64,000 bases of DNA from Metridium senile (Eukaryota; Cnidaria; Anthozoa; Actiniaria; Metridiidae), in the NCBI GenBank assembly GCA_949775045.1, contig OX459108.1, forward strand, positions 3,086,935 to 3,150,934, in the 5' to 3' direction. The notes under the pieces were generated by a model. That model was not told where the DNA came from, ran no database searches, and saw nothing but the letters and a program-made list of their open reading frames with translations. A program made the position numbers and the translations under genes. Positions 35,061-47,910 of the stretch are shown here, one piece after another; the stretch's first letter is position 1, and every line of letters starts with the position of its first letter.

Positions 35061-35590
35061 TGAAGTAAACATTGCATTCTTATCTTGAACCAGTATATAC
35101 AGGGGCGGATCCAGATATTTTTCAAGGGGTGTCCCAATTACAAATGAAGGGCTCTTGTGGTGTTAGGGGTGTCGGGAATTCAGAATTAATCTCTTTATTA
35201 AATTATATGAGATTCAACGTTGCAAGGTGCTCAGGCAAAATAAAATATTGGCTCCAGTCACCTTTTCTTGCTTTTTTCTTGAATTCCAAGACGTCTTTCT
35301 ATAGCTAAACATCACATTGGATATATTTTTTCGAAATAGCTTTGTTTTCTTGTATTACAATAACATTTTCAGTCGAATCGGTGTCAAAAAACATTCCCAA
35401 CATTTTGACCAAAGGCGGTTGAAAGTTTTCGCGCCAGTAAGGTAGATTCCCGCACAAAACTTTTTCACTAGTGAAAAAAATCGTCCGTCCAATCAGATGC
35501 CGCGAACGATAGTGAAATTTCATCGTTCGCATCGCTGATTGGCTGTAACTTAAAACCGAACGATTTTTACATCACTGCAATGTTGTACAT
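35060..35590. other. No supportable gene
   Basis: AT-rich sequence. Short inverted words (TTTTTCACTAGTGAAAAA at 35,460-35,480 and GCGAACGATAGTGAAATTTC with its mirror) suggest a small foldback, but nothing codes. Confidence 0.4.
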
Positions 35591-35599
35591 AAATCTCAG

Positions 35600-36261
<662 letters not shown>

Positions 36262-36575
36262 CGAGATAAATAAATTACACAATGGAAAATGCTTGTACGA
36301 TTTTTATGCACTCGTTGATGCGTATCTGAAAACTCACTCGATCGCTCACTACGTTCGTTTTCTGATACTTCTCAACTCATGAATAAAAACCGTACGTGCG
36401 CATTTAATTTTCCATTAAGTAATCGGAAAATGCGCACGTACGGTTTTTATTCATGAGTTGAGAAGTATCAGAAAACGAACGTAGTGAGCGAACGAGTGAG
36501 TTTTCAGATACGCATCAACGAGTGCATAAAAATCGTACAAGCAATTTCTATTCTGTAATTTATTTATCTCGTAGA
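36262..36575. mobile_element. Hairpin element bordering the microsatellite
   Basis: CGAGATAAATAAATTAC, TGTACGATTTTTATGCACTC, GCGTATCTGAAAACTCACTC and CCGTACGTGCGCAT return in reverse complement from 36,425 to 36,575. Arms of about 145 bases. The words aaatctcagta before the microsatellite (35,589) and tactgagattt after the hairpin (36,577) are also inverted, so the microsatellite may lie inside the same element. Confidence 0.75.
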
Positions 36576-36848
36576 TACTGAGATTTCAGAAAGCAAACCT
36601 TTTAACAATATATTATGGTTAGGCTACAGGGTGAATATCTCTATTGACTGATATTTACTAAAAAAAATCAAAAGCTTTGTCATTGCATGAAAAATAGAGT
36701 TTTAATATGTTTAAACTGAATTTAATTTCGTTTTATTTAATACATAATTTACAAATTCAAGGCAGAAAGTTTGAAAGTAATACATTAATTGTTGAACATG
36801 CATGTTTACCGAATGAGGTATAAATAACTTACAAATTAGAAATTTAAC

Positions 36849-37271
36849 TTACAAACTTGACTTTAATTGTTTCCCTTCCCTAGTTTCTTTAGCTGTTTCT
36901 GCTTGGAGGTTAATTATTGTTTTTCGTGTTTTTTCAAACATGCACAAGATCATTGATAATGCTGTTTGGATATGACTTTGATTTAAGATGTCTTTCGAAA
37001 CTGGACAACATCCCTTGTAGCGACGATGGTTCGTACTCTTGTCCTTCTTTGGTTCGCACACACACGAACAATCCACTGATAAATTCAATCACGGCTCGGC
37101 AGAAGGAATGTCAGCTATCTCGCCTCGTGTTTCACCTTTATTTTTAAGAAACTTGGTCAACAAGGAGACATCTCTTTTCGTCTTTTTCACTGTATTTGGA
37201 TTTTCTTGTTCTTTAATAAACGAATCTACGGAATTGTCGAGTAACACAAATCTGGAGCCTTCTGCAGCCAT
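36849..37271 (-). pseudogene. Tyrosine-recombinase-like protein, N-terminal exon (Crypton/DUF3504-like)
   Basis: From ATG at 37,271 (minus) the reading is FIKEQENPNTVKKTKRDVSL, LLTKFLKNKGETR and EIADIPSAE. In the next frame it continues with IEFISGLFVCVRTKEGQEYE, PSSLQGMLSSFERHLKSKSY and then, shifted again, with FEKTRKTIINLQAE. This order (KKT...D...FL...L..IP..EL...I..F...VR...G..YEP.SL......R.L) is what I know as the N-terminal core-binding part of Crypton-derived tyrosine recombinase-like proteins. At least two frameshifts, and no catalytic part nearby. It ends near a GTAAG donor-like sequence at about 36,848, so it may be a dead first exon. Confidence 0.55.
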
Positions 37272-37429
37272 TTTCGCTCAAGTCGCAAAGGTGCCAGTTT
37301 GAGCGTCGGGCGACGAAAGTTTATGTGTTTGAACGTTATTTTGACAGGCAAACTCAAAACAACTCTCATGTGTATGGTACAATAACATGTGTACGATAAA
37401 ATAATATTATATTAAGTTTCTTTTAGGTT

Positions 37430-37530
37430 TTGAGAATGTCGGCGAACTGGTTACTGACTGTCGGCGAATCGACTCGAGTAGTGTCGCGAATCGACTCGAG
37501 TGTCGGCGAACTGGTTGTCCGGTTACCCTT
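37430..37530 (+). repeat. Short interspersed direct repeats
   Basis: GTCGGCGAACTGGTT occurs twice and CGAATCGACTCGAGT twice within 100 bases. Origin unknown. The next 400 bases hold no gene. Confidence 0.7.
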
Positions 37531-37934
37531 AACGTGATCAAACCTTGACTTTTGAGTTAACTAATAACTTTTCAAATTTTAACACATTAGATATTAGACA
37601 AAACAGAAAGGTACTCAGTAGCGCATTTCAACAAGTTGTCGCAAAATTATGCAAATTTGGCGCCGATCTAAACCAAAGCAAACAGTTGATTTTCTTGAGA
37701 AATATTCAAAGCTCTGCCCCGATGAATACCAAACTCGTATGTTGAAACCTTTATCAAGCATGTAAAATATTGGACAGTAATAAAAAGCCATTATAAAGCG
37801 TAACATTTATGTGATGAAATTAAAATAATTGAAACTATCTTCACCACCAAAATAGCCATAGGCTGGGGCGAGCTTTGATAAACAGAAATTTGATTGGCTA
37901 GACACAAGCGGAGGTCGACACGCCTCGCAAAGCA

Positions 37935-38200
37935 CGATGGTACTAATTGAAAATCTTATTCATTAGCATCTGGATTTCAATGTGTAAGCATCTAGGTCGC
38001 TCTGTTATTCAATGGATATTAAAGGACGCCTTCTTCAATATTTCGACACATAATATTCCCTATATATACACATAGCCACGCTTTTTGGAAAATCTATAGG
38101 GTTGTTAGATCCACAGAGAAGAGCAATTTTATGTGCCTAAGATCACAGGCTTACCACACTAGAAATCTGTGGTTTTCAAAAAAACTAGACGCTCTATGAG
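37935..38200 (+). repeat. Direct repeat, copy 1 (second copy 49,488-49,735)
   Basis: From GATGGTACT through AAAATCTTATTCATTAGC, AAGCATCTAGGTCGCTC and TCTATAGGGTTGTT to CACACTAGAAATCTGTGG, about 255 bases match the segment directly right of element H in the same orientation. In the second copy the CACACTAGAAATC end recurs inverted at 49,961-49,986. Confidence 0.8.
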
Positions 38201-38306
38201 CGATTACTCGGGCTACTGAACCGAAGGGATTCTGAGAGATTGAAATTTATAGAGATGTATCATACTTAGATCATACACAATACATATACAGTGGTACCTC
38301 TATTAA

Positions 38307-39225
38307 GGTAGTACCAGATACTTGGATTTCTTCAATGAATTTTTTTATAAATCCTGTCATTTATAGATCATTGTTAGGCAAGTCAAAAAACGTGAAAAAA
38401 AATTGGGGTCACCGTATTGGTTATAGAGTTATAAGATATAGTAAAAGTAAGTTTTTGCGGTGATTTGCTAAAAAGTACCTATTCAAAGCAGTCAAGAGAA
38501 TGCGAACGTATTCTGCTAGAAAAAGCATAATATTATATCAAACGATAGATCTAAGGGTTATCTAACATTTCCTGTCATAAAAATCATTGAATCATTTCCA
38601 AATATGGGTATAAGTGAGCCATAGAAGCACAATTATACGCCATATATATGTGTGTATAGAGTTGTACCATTTGTAAAATTTCAGAAAATCCAATCAATGA
38701 ATATTTTATTTTTTATTCTAAATCGTAAGAGTAGTAAATGCAGTCTTGAATAAAAAGAAAAAAAATGGGGGTCCCAGTACTAATAGGCGAGTTATAAGCG
38801 ACCGAATCCATTTTTTTGTTAAAAAAAACACGGCAACGGTCCGCGCAGGACTGGGTTCTAGTTCTTTAAACATCTGCTTGAAACTTGTCAAATTATCCTT
38901 GTCATCTCCAGAAACCCTAAAACCTATTTTGTAGTTTTACGACTAAAGACGTCAAAATCATATTTTATCTATTCATTTTTACAAAGTTGTAAATTTGTTG
39001 TTTTGAGACAAAACAGCGACCTTGTCGTAGTGAAAATCTGAGCATGTTTCGAAAAATGTCCCATTTTACCTCCAAAGTTGCATGAAATGACATAATACAT
39101 TCTTAAGTTATAGATAAGGATTCAAATTAAAATATCATTTAGATAAATTTTCAAAAAAACGCAAATAAATGATGGAAAACGAGATGCGCGAAATGGATGC
39201 GCAGTAGCAAGTATCCGGTACTACC
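38307..39225. mobile_element. Element T: 0.9-kb TTAA element
   Basis: Ends GGTAGTACCAGATACTTG and CAAGTATCCGGTACTACC are flanked by TTAA (38,303-38,306 and 39,226-39,229). The host repeat ...cctctattaagcggtcaccc is rejoined if T is removed. The left subterminal GGGGTCACCGTATTGG and a right GCGCAGTAG motif are shared with element A. Non-autonomous. An internal 62-codon ORF (38,746-38,934) has no features. Confidence 0.8.
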
Positions 39226-39373
39226 TTAAGCGGTCACCCATTAAGCGGTCACCCTCTATTATTAGGGGGTCACAATTAAAAGTCCCAAATCTATTCCTAT
39301 TATGGTTGGCCAAATGTTGCAAAATTAAGCAACATCTATATTTCTATTCAACAATATATTTTCATTCAACTTC

Positions 39374-40348
39374 TCAAACTCATTAATAATTCATGAGCTA
39401 ATCAACCAATGTGAGCACACCATTTGTACCACGTGCATGGGTTTGAAACCCCGATGAAACACGATTATAGGTTGACCGGTGTTTGAAATATTTTCATCAC
39501 TAGTGATGAAAATATTTCTAAATCTACATAGTGGTGGGAAATCTGAAAAGAATAAGTATTCCCTAGTTAGTTACCTACCTACCTTACTATCCTTTATTAC
39601 CTTAACCTTTCTACCTAATTTACATTATTATTATTTTTACATTATTATTTTTTCCTTTTCTTATTGGCGTGTCCGAGTCTCGAACCTGTAACCCTTGGAG
39701 TTGAATTCCCTCTTCATACCAGCTGAGCTATTGGTGATTTGGTTGGCAAAGTAGAGTCTTATTTCCCACGCCATCAAATACTCTGTATATATTATATCAG
39801 AAATTACACTGACGTCAAGTACTCACATAAATGAACTTTATTCGCATCTTTAATGATCCCTACTGAAGTTACAACTTATATTTAAATGACAATTTGGATT
39901 ATTTTCTAAAGAAAATGAAAAAAAAAAACTACTTATGTAGGTAGTTACACGATTATATTTAGAGTACAATTTGAAATATTGCTCAACTGAACTTAAAGGA
40001 ACATTTTCTAAGCCTTTTTGAACAACTTCAAGTAAGAATCCCGTAACACTCCTTATAAACCCTACAGTAACTGAAATCCAATAAATTCCGCACGAGAGGA
40101 ATACAAAATAACTCTCATAATCCCAGGCAACATAATGAGTGATCTATTATATTATAAAGAACTAGCCACATTCCTGCATAATGAATTATTTATTCCACTG
40201 AGAAGAAATTCCAAAAAGCTCGTGCTTCGTGTTTCATTAGGGTTTCCAAACACTCAAAAACAATAAAAGCACTCGGCCTACGGCCTCGTGCTTTCAAATG
40301 TTTTATCGTGTTTAGAAACCCTATTGAAACATTTGTACTCGTTTTTGA
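39374..40348. mobile_element. Insertion in the left arm of H only
   Basis: The right arm reads straight through CATTCAACTTCAAGCC, whereas the left arm has 975 bases between two copies of ACTTC (39,369-39,373 and 40,349-40,353), a probable 5-bp target duplication. The interior includes a foldback at ATTTTCATCACTAGTGATGA, a tRNA-like segment and a GC-rich palindrome (ctcggcctacggcctcgtg). Class unknown. Confidence 0.65.
39664..39738 (-). other. tRNA-like segment
   Basis: On the minus strand TAGCTCAGCTGG (A box) and GGTTCGAGACT (B box) are spaced as in a tRNA. The anticodon arm does not pair well and the D stem is partial. Likely a tRNA-derived repeat head or tRNA pseudogene. Confidence 0.45.
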
Positions 40349-41865
40349 AATATTACTTCAAGCCTTACAATTTACATTAATTCAACCTCAAAGTGTGTTC
40401 AACTTCAAGGCAATGCATATACATGTTTACATTCAAGAAATTATATTTCTATTCAAAAATATATTTTCATTCAACTTCAAGCCTTACAATTTATATTCAA
40501 CCTTTTAATGTATGCAACTTCAAGGCAATATGTTTTTACATTCAAGAAATAAAATTTTATTCAATTTCAAGCTAAGATTGTTCTTTTTAATTCGGTTGCT
40601 TCAATATTCATTCAACTTCAACGCTCAATTTGTTGGCAGTAAATTCGTAAGTTCCCGGACATTGGTTGAATATTTATTCAACAAAAATTCCCCTACCTCC
40701 CCTCCCCAAAAATCTTTTCGGCCGCCATATTGATTTTCTACATTCTCGTACCCAGGCTAACTCGGTCGTTCATCTCTCCCGTCATTACCTCTGGTAAAAA
40801 CGGATTTGAGACCCTTTCAGCTTAATGCTGATTGGACAGTAAAATCGCGCATGCGCGAGTTTCAACGTACACTGACCCTAGGGTTCTCGTTCGTGATTGG
40901 TGGAATTTCTACGATGCTCGGAGCTTTTTGAAATGTGTTTTCTGCGCATAAAGTAAAGTACACAAAGCTGACTCATTTTGTAACGGGCTCAGGAAGAATT
41001 CAAAATGGCGGGTAAACGGAGTAGATACGAAAACATCCAAAAACGTTAGGAAATTGTGTTCTAACTCCACCTTGAACTGCTATAACTTATTTTATGCATA
41101 TTTAGGACTATGAGGAATGTATGAAGGTATGTTTTGTTTTTCGTGAGGCGCATTTTGAGACGATTACAGGCATTGTTTGTTATCGATAAATACAGTACCA
41201 CAATTAAATTGCTGTATTAAAACTTTCTCCTCGAATTGTGTACTTCTTTCCTGCTGTTGTGGCAAGTAAAACTTTACTGACGATGAAACTTTAATGAAGT
41301 GTATCTGATCTGTTGTTTGAAGCAAGGAATCTCAACATATGATTGAAACTATTAAGGTTCATAAATTATTGTAAATCATACCCAAATATTTTATATCTTG
41401 AATATATGATTGTAAAACATTCATATAGCCTTATTAATAAACAGGATTTCAATGTATTCTGTAGTGGATATTGTGAACTTTTACACTGTAATTTTGACTC
41501 GATTATAAAGCTATTATATTTGCCTTGGCTTTTCAAAATAATCTAATAATGAATTGAAGGGTTTTCTTAAATGTGAGGTGTTTCTAATTAACACAACGTT
41601 AATTTCCCATGCTATAATGTACATGATGTACAAGGGGTCAGTATTTTTGTATTGGTGTGTTAGTTTTTAAAATGAATAATTTAGCCAACTTATACTGATA
41701 CAATACTGATATAAAATTACAATTCCAAATGCAGTTATTGCAACCAGTGAACTGTCACTTCATATCTATAGTAGATACATGTTAATAGTTATTATATTTT
41801 GTTGTTGATGTTTTGTTAAATTCTTGATATAAAACATAAATATGCAGAAGCACTATTTGTAGATA

Positions 41866-42121
41866 CACCTATTTCAATTAACGTTGTCCATCTGGAATGG
41901 TTGATCTGAGACAGATAGGAATTGTAGGAGCTCGCTAAACTGCAAATGCACTATTATAATCACACTTGAATATTGATGTTTACTTCTGAAATACTGTTAT
42001 CTGCAATTTAGTACCATTCAAGTGTGATTAAAACAATGTATTTGAAATTTAATGAATTCCCACAATTCCTATCGGTCTCAGATCAACCATTCCAGATGGA
42101 CAACGTTAATTGAAATAGGTG
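41866..42121. mobile_element. Hairpin element J in the left arm of H
   Basis: Ends CACCTATTTCAATTAACG and reverse complement, about 255 bases, flanked by TA on both sides. A foldback with TA target suggests a mariner-type MITE. The identical partner in the right arm is 47,655-47,910, so it inserted before the palindrome formed or was copied with it. Confidence 0.75.
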
Positions 42122-43070
42122 TATACCAACATGTTGTGATAATAATAACAATGGCAATCAGATAAATACACTTGCATTAGTTGAAGTGATCTTCTTCAGT
42201 TGTATATCAAGTAAATTTTATTTAGTTAGATATCAAAAATCATTTCTGCAATTCATTTGTCATCTCACTTTTCTCATTTTGACCTGTTTTAAATAATTTG
42301 AGTCTAACTTAGGGACATAAAAACTGCATCAAAAATCATATTTTATTGAAATATTTAATGATAAATATTGCAATGCAGACAAATTGTCTAAGTTTAATTT
42401 TTGTTTTCTATTTTTTTATTTATTTGTCACAATATATAAATGTAGTTGAAATAAAATAAAACAAGAAGCAGTTAATGATAAAATTTCTATAACTAATTTT
42501 GTGACAGGTAGAAGCTGCAGGACTTTCGTCTCTATTGATAAACTCTCCCTATAAATTAAAAAAAAAATTACTAATAAGTCTAAGTTTATGGTCTATAAAA
42601 TAGGGTTCAATTGTGCATGTTATTTTTGCAAAACAATGATATAATCTAAATATTTTTTGTTATTTCAAGCAATTGAACAATCTAAATATCTGCCATCTAA
42701 GCAGTTTTGCCTATCCAAGCACCAGCATATTTATGTATGTATGCTATTTAATTATCACAATTTAAGGGCCTAGATGAAAATAACTTATGTAATCCTAGTT
42801 ACCCTATTAAAATAAAGTGCTTTATTGTTATTATGATTATAATTATAATTAAATTTCAAGTTTGTAATTCTCAGACTTAGGCCTTGATCAGTAGGTAAAA
42901 AGAAAAGAAAAAACACCTGTGGTATTGTTTTTTGAAATGTGCATTCCTTATTGGTTTGGTACTACTAAAATTATACAAACTACAGTATTACATCACATTC
43001 TATTGTGGTTGCATGAAGCCAGTGCAATGAAGAACTCAAATATTCAGTTCAGATTAAAACCCAACAGTGT

Positions 43071-43274
43071 TGTTTGAAATGTTTTCCCTGTACGCCAAAT
43101 AAGTCCCTGGTCAGCATTAAATCACAATTTGTTTGAGTACAACTGAACCTTTAATCCGATAAGTTTTGATGTCTTCTCAGTCTGTACAAAAACCATGTGC
43201 TTTTTTATGCACGATAACGAGGGTTACCACAGGTAACCCATTATTACAACTGTGTCATAATTTTACTTCAGACA
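43071..43274 (-). repeat. 3' LTR of the BEL-like element
   Basis: 204 bases. It contains an AAAAGCACATGGTTTTTGTA block and a GGGTTACCTGTGGTAACCC palindrome. It differs from the other LTR at a handful of positions. Confidence 0.85.
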
Positions 43275-43322
43275 CCCTCCCCCCATTTAAGTGTTCTTAA
43301 CAGTTAAATGTACATGAATTAA

Positions 43323-43447
43323 TGTTCATCTTCAAGTGTCCAGAACAACATAATGTAAATAATACTTGTTCTTCAAGTGTCCATAACAGCATAATGTAAA
43401 TAATACATGTTCTTCAAGTGTCCATAACAGCATAATGTAAATAAACA
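43323..43447. repeat. Tandem repeat, three units of about 49 bases
   Basis: TTCTTCAAGTGTCCATAACA and gcataatgtaaataata recur three times between the 3' LTR and the end of the coding remnant. Confidence 0.85.
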
Positions 43448-43501
43448 ATGTTCAACAAATGTTTAAATGTCAACGTTTTCTTGCTCCGCAATAGTTTTCA
43501 T

Positions 43502-45113
43502 TCAGCTTAGTAATAGCAACATCCTTTGCCTTCCTGCTTGGTTGAACTTTTCCTCTCTTTGCGCAACTTTCCAGCTTGTGTCTTCACCTCCTCCCAAAGT
43601 TTCTCTCGTACCTGGTGCTTTGTTGTCCGCACTCCCCCGTGTAATGTCCTTTTGTGAACCTGTCTGATAAGAAGAACTGCAAACCGGTGGTTCTACACTA
43701 CGTCTCTTGATGTTCTCTGCTTCTGCATCATCCCATTTCTGTTTCTTCAGACACACTTCACTGTAAAGGATCTTTCCTGTTATGATGACCTTTTGAAGGC
43801 AGATGTTGAAACGCACTGCTATCATGTCCTTTCGCTTGTTCCATGGAACTCTTAAGATCTTGGCTTCAGCTGACTTCTCGGCTCGCTTTGATGTGGATGA
43901 ATCCTTACTTTGTTGATCATTAGCGTGGCATTTGTGCAAATGAAATCCTCTTTCCTTCATAGTCACTGTAGATTCTTTCTTGAACTTCAACAACTGTTGC
44001 TTACTATCGCTGCCGGAATGCTTGTCATCAACATAAGTGTGGTTTAACAACTTATTCACTGTCTCTGGATATTGATCAACATATTGACTTACATGCTTGT
44101 GAAGAGTTGCCCCAAGTATGTAGGGACTTGGGCCTGATCCAAAAATAATTCGTGTGAAGCGATATGCTACAATGTTTTTGTTCATACCATAATAAGCGAA
44201 GAGCATCTGAATCAACTGGAATTTGCAAGAGTGCTTTCTGCATGCCACCAGCAATGCAGAGAAGCAATACAGCGACAATAAAGCGATATAGCAATACCTT
44301 GAAATTCTTCAGTAAGATGTCACATACTGTCCTTAACTTTGTTGACTCAGCCTCTTCTTGAATAACTGGTTGATGTGGATCACAGTGCTCTACTTTAACT
44401 GTTGCGGTTGCTGGTACAGGCTCCAGTATTCTTTCTTCTAGTTGTTGCTGCGTTATAGTGTGATAGTCCTCAACTTTCTGTAAATGTTTAAGCTGATTGG
44501 TTGTGCTGCTAAGTCTTGCTAAAGCTATTTCTTTATGCTCTGGTAGATCTTGGTGATCTGGTTGCCATGGTAACCTGGTGGAGTATGTCCCATCATCTTG
44601 TCTTTGTATCTGCTCATGATAATCTTCATGACACAAATCCTGATTATCTATAGTATCAGAAAGCACTTCCTGAGAACACATTTCCTTGATCTCATCTGAA
44701 CTTGACTTAAATAAGAAGCTCCTGTCGTCTCCAGCAGTGGGTAATGTAGACTTTCCAGTAACAATCCATCCAAGTCTGGTGAGCTCTGCACCTGGGTCTG
44801 TGTCAGGATACTGACCTAGCACTGGGGCAGTTGTAGTCTTTATTCTCTGTAAATCAGCTGCACCAAGTGTCATGTGTACTGGTAGGCTTTCCTGGTTAGA
44901 GTCTTCATCACTGAATACTAACTGCTTTAAATGTGGATACTTACTCTTGAGTTCTGGAACATTGGGATTTAGTAAGTAGGTAAGAGTTGGCTTCTCTGCA
45001 TTGATGCATTGCAAGTCCATACTGAAATCATTGAAGTCGAGTGATTCAATTTGGACCTTGTAGATCTCTACTTGTTTGTCAACAGTTCCATACATTTGCT
45101 CTCCTTTCAACAC
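43502..45113 (-). pseudogene. BEL-like pol remnant: protease end and reverse transcriptase
   Basis: Continues the gag-protease ORF in another frame (overlap at 45,079-45,113). It shows the BEL-typical linker (LVFSDED, LGWIVTGKS), the approach to the RT (DDGTYSTRLPWQPDHQDLP) and the LPHKEIAL-type block. Around 44,280 the frame changes again, and a YVDD catalytic motif appears at about 44,020 (NHTYVDDKHSGSD). The palm is rearranged and shortened, and after KILRVPWNKRKD the RNase H and integrase regions are missing. Non-functional; described only, not rebuilt. Confidence 0.75.
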
Positions 45114-46560
45114 GTGTAGGCTTCATATTCAACTTACGAAGAAGGTTACTACTGATGTAAGAACTTCCCGCTCCACTGTCAAGCATGATGCGTGCTGGTA
45201 TTCCATTAACTTTTGCAATAACTGTTGCATGCAATGTGCTTGGTACACCAAGGACACTATAAAATATTTCCCTTGGTGGACTGCACTCTGGTGAAAGTGT
45301 ACATGTTGTTTTGTCACATAACGAGGTATGGTGTTTACTGTTACACTTTAAACACCCACGTGACCTGCATTGAGAAGCTGAGTGTCCTTGTCTTGCACAG
45401 TTGAAGCACAGTCTCTTTCTCATTAGGATTTCTCTTCTGCTAGCAATGTCAAGAACTTTGATACAATCCTTCGATCGATGGTCAGTAGAGTCACAATAGA
45501 CACAAGCTTGACTAGTGAATAGCTGTTGAGGCGGTGGGCTTGCCAACATCACTCTTTCTCTTCTCCTTATTTCAGTACTCTGCTCTTCTGTTGAGCTCTT
45601 TGGTGTACTTGAGTCGTCGCTGTTTGTTGGTAGTAGTGAGTTTCTATCAGTAACTTTCCTTAAGTGCTCTACAACCTCCTCCAGACCCCATCCCTCCCAG
45701 TCGTCATCTTTCTGGATTATAACTTCTCTTACTGGACCAAGTTTGTCCATAATACTGTAGGTGAATGCTTGTGACCCATCTAGTTTCTTCATAGTGGCTA
45801 ATGTTCTGACTGTCCTAGCAAATTTTGTATGGAAATCATGTATTTCTTTGAGCTTATGAATGTTGGTGATGGCAGGTAATGACTCTAGATCTTGTATCAG
45901 TGCCTTGTGAACTTGATTATCCTTCCCATAAGTAAGTTCTAAAATGTTCTTAGCCTCTGCATACCCCTCAGGGGAATGGGGAAGACCCAGAATATGTTCC
46001 TTAGGTTGACCTTGTACTAGTTCTAACAGATAGTTCAACTTACTTATTTCTGAAATGGTAGATCCATCAACTTCTACTTGAAATTGGTTCCAAAATCTCA
46101 TCCAATCCTTGCAATCTCCTTTAAATGGTGCTATAGTGTATTTTTGCAACTTTACTGCTTGTGGTTTTGACATGTTTTCTTCGTGTTTCTTTCTCATGAG
46201 CTCAAGTTCAAAATCAAGCCTTTTCTTGTATATATCATCGTCTTTCTCTCTCAACTCTCGCCTTTCCATATCACTTATCCTTTGTTTTAGTTTACCTCTC
46301 AACTCCCGGATACCCAGTGACTCTGTTTTCCAAGATTGGGTCCATGTTCTCACCTCTTCGAGCGACTTGTTTTCGTCCAACATGGCGTCTGTCACTTTGT
46401 TGCTCGCTGCATCCAAACCTTTGTATGTGTCGCAAATCCTCTCGTAGGCCAATTGTAGGTCGTCTTTGTCGCCGTTTGATAGCGTTTCCTCTAAGTCTGC
46501 TATGTGAAACTTAGCCTTTTTAAGCTCCTTTGTGTATATTTCCTTGTATTCGTCCACCAT
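45079..46560 (-). CDS. BEL-like gag-protease ORF (493 aa)
   Basis: ATG at 46,560 (minus), 90 bases inside the 5' LTR. Residues 1-130 are coiled-coil-like and charged (RELREKDDDIYKKRLDFELE). Residues 140-330 match the DUF1759-type gag (IAPFKGDCKDWMRFWNQF, KLNYLLELVQGQPKEHI). Three zinc knuckles follow (CVYCDSTDHRSKDC, CFNCARQGHSASQC, CLKCNSKHHTSLC), then the aspartic protease start ARIMLDSGAGSSYI with the catalytic D-S-G. The frame then breaks within the protease. Gag forms the particle and the protease processes it. Open over nearly 1.5 kb, suggesting a fairly recent insertion despite the damaged pol. Confidence 0.8.
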   Translation of the reverse strand: MVDEYKEIYTKELKKAKFHIADLEETLSNGDKDDLQLAYERICDTYKGLDAASNKVTDAMLDENKSLEEVRTWTQSWKTESLGIRELRGKLKQRISDMERRELREKDDDIYKKRLDFELELMRKKHEENMSKPQAVKLQKYTIAPFKGDCKDWMRFWNQFQVEVDGSTISEISKLNYLLELVQGQPKEHILGLPHSPEGYAEAKNILELTYGKDNQVHKALIQDLESLPAITNIHKLKEIHDFHTKFARTVRTLATMKKLDGSQAFTYSIMDKLGPVREVIIQKDDDWEGWGLEEVVEHLRKVTDRNSLLPTNSDDSSTPKSSTEEQSTEIRRRERVMLASPPPQQLFTSQACVYCDSTDHRSKDCIKVLDIASRREILMRKRLCFNCARQGHSASQCRSRGCLKCNSKHHTSLCDKTTCTLSPECSPPREIFYSVLGVPSTLHATVIAKVNGIPARIMLDSGAGSSYISSNLLRKLNMKPTRVERRANVWNC

Positions 46561-46651
46561 GTTTGTGTTTTGAAATTCGTCGATTTATCTCTCGCTAAAT
46601 TCCGTCTTTTTTCTCACCTTTGCCGTGTCCTGGCGTGGTCGCCACTTTTTG

Positions 46652-46855
46652 TGTGGGAAATGTTTTCCCTGTACGCCAAATAAGTCCCTTCTCAGCATTA
46701 AATCACAATTTGTTTGAGTACCACTGAACCTTTAATCCGATAAGTTTTGATGTATTCTCAGTCTGTACAAAAACCATGTGCTTTTTTATGCACGATAACG
46801 AGGGTTACCACAGGTAACCCATTATTACAACTGTGTCATAATTTTACTTCCGACA
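46652..46855 (-). repeat. 5' LTR of the BEL-like element
   Basis: Direct repeat partner of 43,071-43,274; the element reads leftwards from here. Confidence 0.85.
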
Positions 46856-47654
46856 GTGTAACTGTACCAAACCAATAAGGAATGCACATTTCAAAAAACA
46901 ATACCACAGGTGTTTTTTCTTTTCTTTTTACCTACTGATCAAGGTCTAAGTCTGAGAATTACAAACTTATAGGGTAACTAGGATTACATAAGTTATTTTC
47001 ATCTAGGCCCTTAAATTGTGATAATTAAATAGCATACATACATAAATATGCTGGTGCTTGGATAGGCAAAACTGCTTAGATGGCAGATATTTAGATTGTT
47101 CAATTGCTTGAAATAACAAAAAATATTTAGATTATATCATTGTTTTGCAAAAATAACATGCACAATTGAACCCTATTTTATAGACCATAAACTTAGACTT
47201 ATTAGTAATTTTTTTTTTAATTTATAGGGAGAGTTTATCAATAGAGACGAAAGTCCTGCAGCTTCTACCTGTCACAAAATTAGTTATAGAAATTTTATCA
47301 TTAACTGCTTCTTGTTTTATTTTATTTCAACTACATTTATATATTGTGACAAATAAATAAAAAAATAGAAAACAAAAATTAAACTTAGACAATTTGTCTG
47401 CATTGCAATATTTATCATTAAATATTTCAATAAAATATGATTTTTGATGCAGTTTTTATGTCCCTAAGTTAGACTCAAATTATTTAAAACAGGTCAAAAT
47501 GAGAAAAGTGAGATGACAAATGAATTGCAGAAATGATTTTTGATATCTAACTAAATAAAATTTACTTGATATACAACTGAAGAAGATCACTTCAACTAAT
47601 GCAAGTGTATTTATCTGATTGCCATTGTTATTATTATCACAACATGTTGGTATA

Positions 47655-47910
47655 CACCTATTTCAATTAACGTTGTCCATCTGGAATGGTTGATCTGAGA
47701 CCGATAGGAATTGTGGGAATTCATTAAATTTCAAATACATTGTTTTAATCACACTTGAATGGTACTAAATTGCAGATAACAGTATTTCAGAAGTAAACAT
47801 CAATATTCAAGTGTGATTATAATAGTGCATTTGCAGTTTAGCGAGCTCCTACAATTCCTATCTGTCTCAGATCAACCATTCCAGATGGACAACGTTAATT
47901 GAAATAGGTG
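47655..47910. mobile_element. Hairpin element J in the right arm of H
   Basis: Inverted counterpart of 41,866-42,121, with the same TA flanks. Confidence 0.75.

Larger units (their letters stand above)
43071..46855 (-). mobile_element. BEL/Pao-type LTR element, internally deleted
   Basis: Two 204-base direct repeats (43,071-43,274 and 46,652-46,855) start TGT and end ACA on either strand, are nearly identical and are flanked by GTGT. On the minus strand a primer-site-like TGGCGACCACGCC follows the 5' repeat within about 10 bases, and a purine tract (AAATGGGGGGAGGG) precedes the 3' repeat. The internal 3.4 kb contains gag with knuckles, protease and part of the reverse transcriptase. RNase H and integrase are absent. 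It sits in the central spacer of palindrome H. Confidence 0.85.

Noticed and set aside
41343..41546. 67-aa ORF conserved at 48,230-48,433
   Set aside because: Both lie in the near-identical arms of palindrome H, so conservation is that of the DNA; no domain or start context.
43067..46859. Calling the LTR element an endogenous retrovirus
   Set aside because: Gag type, knuckles and linker are of BEL/Pao retrotransposons and no envelope-like ORF is present.
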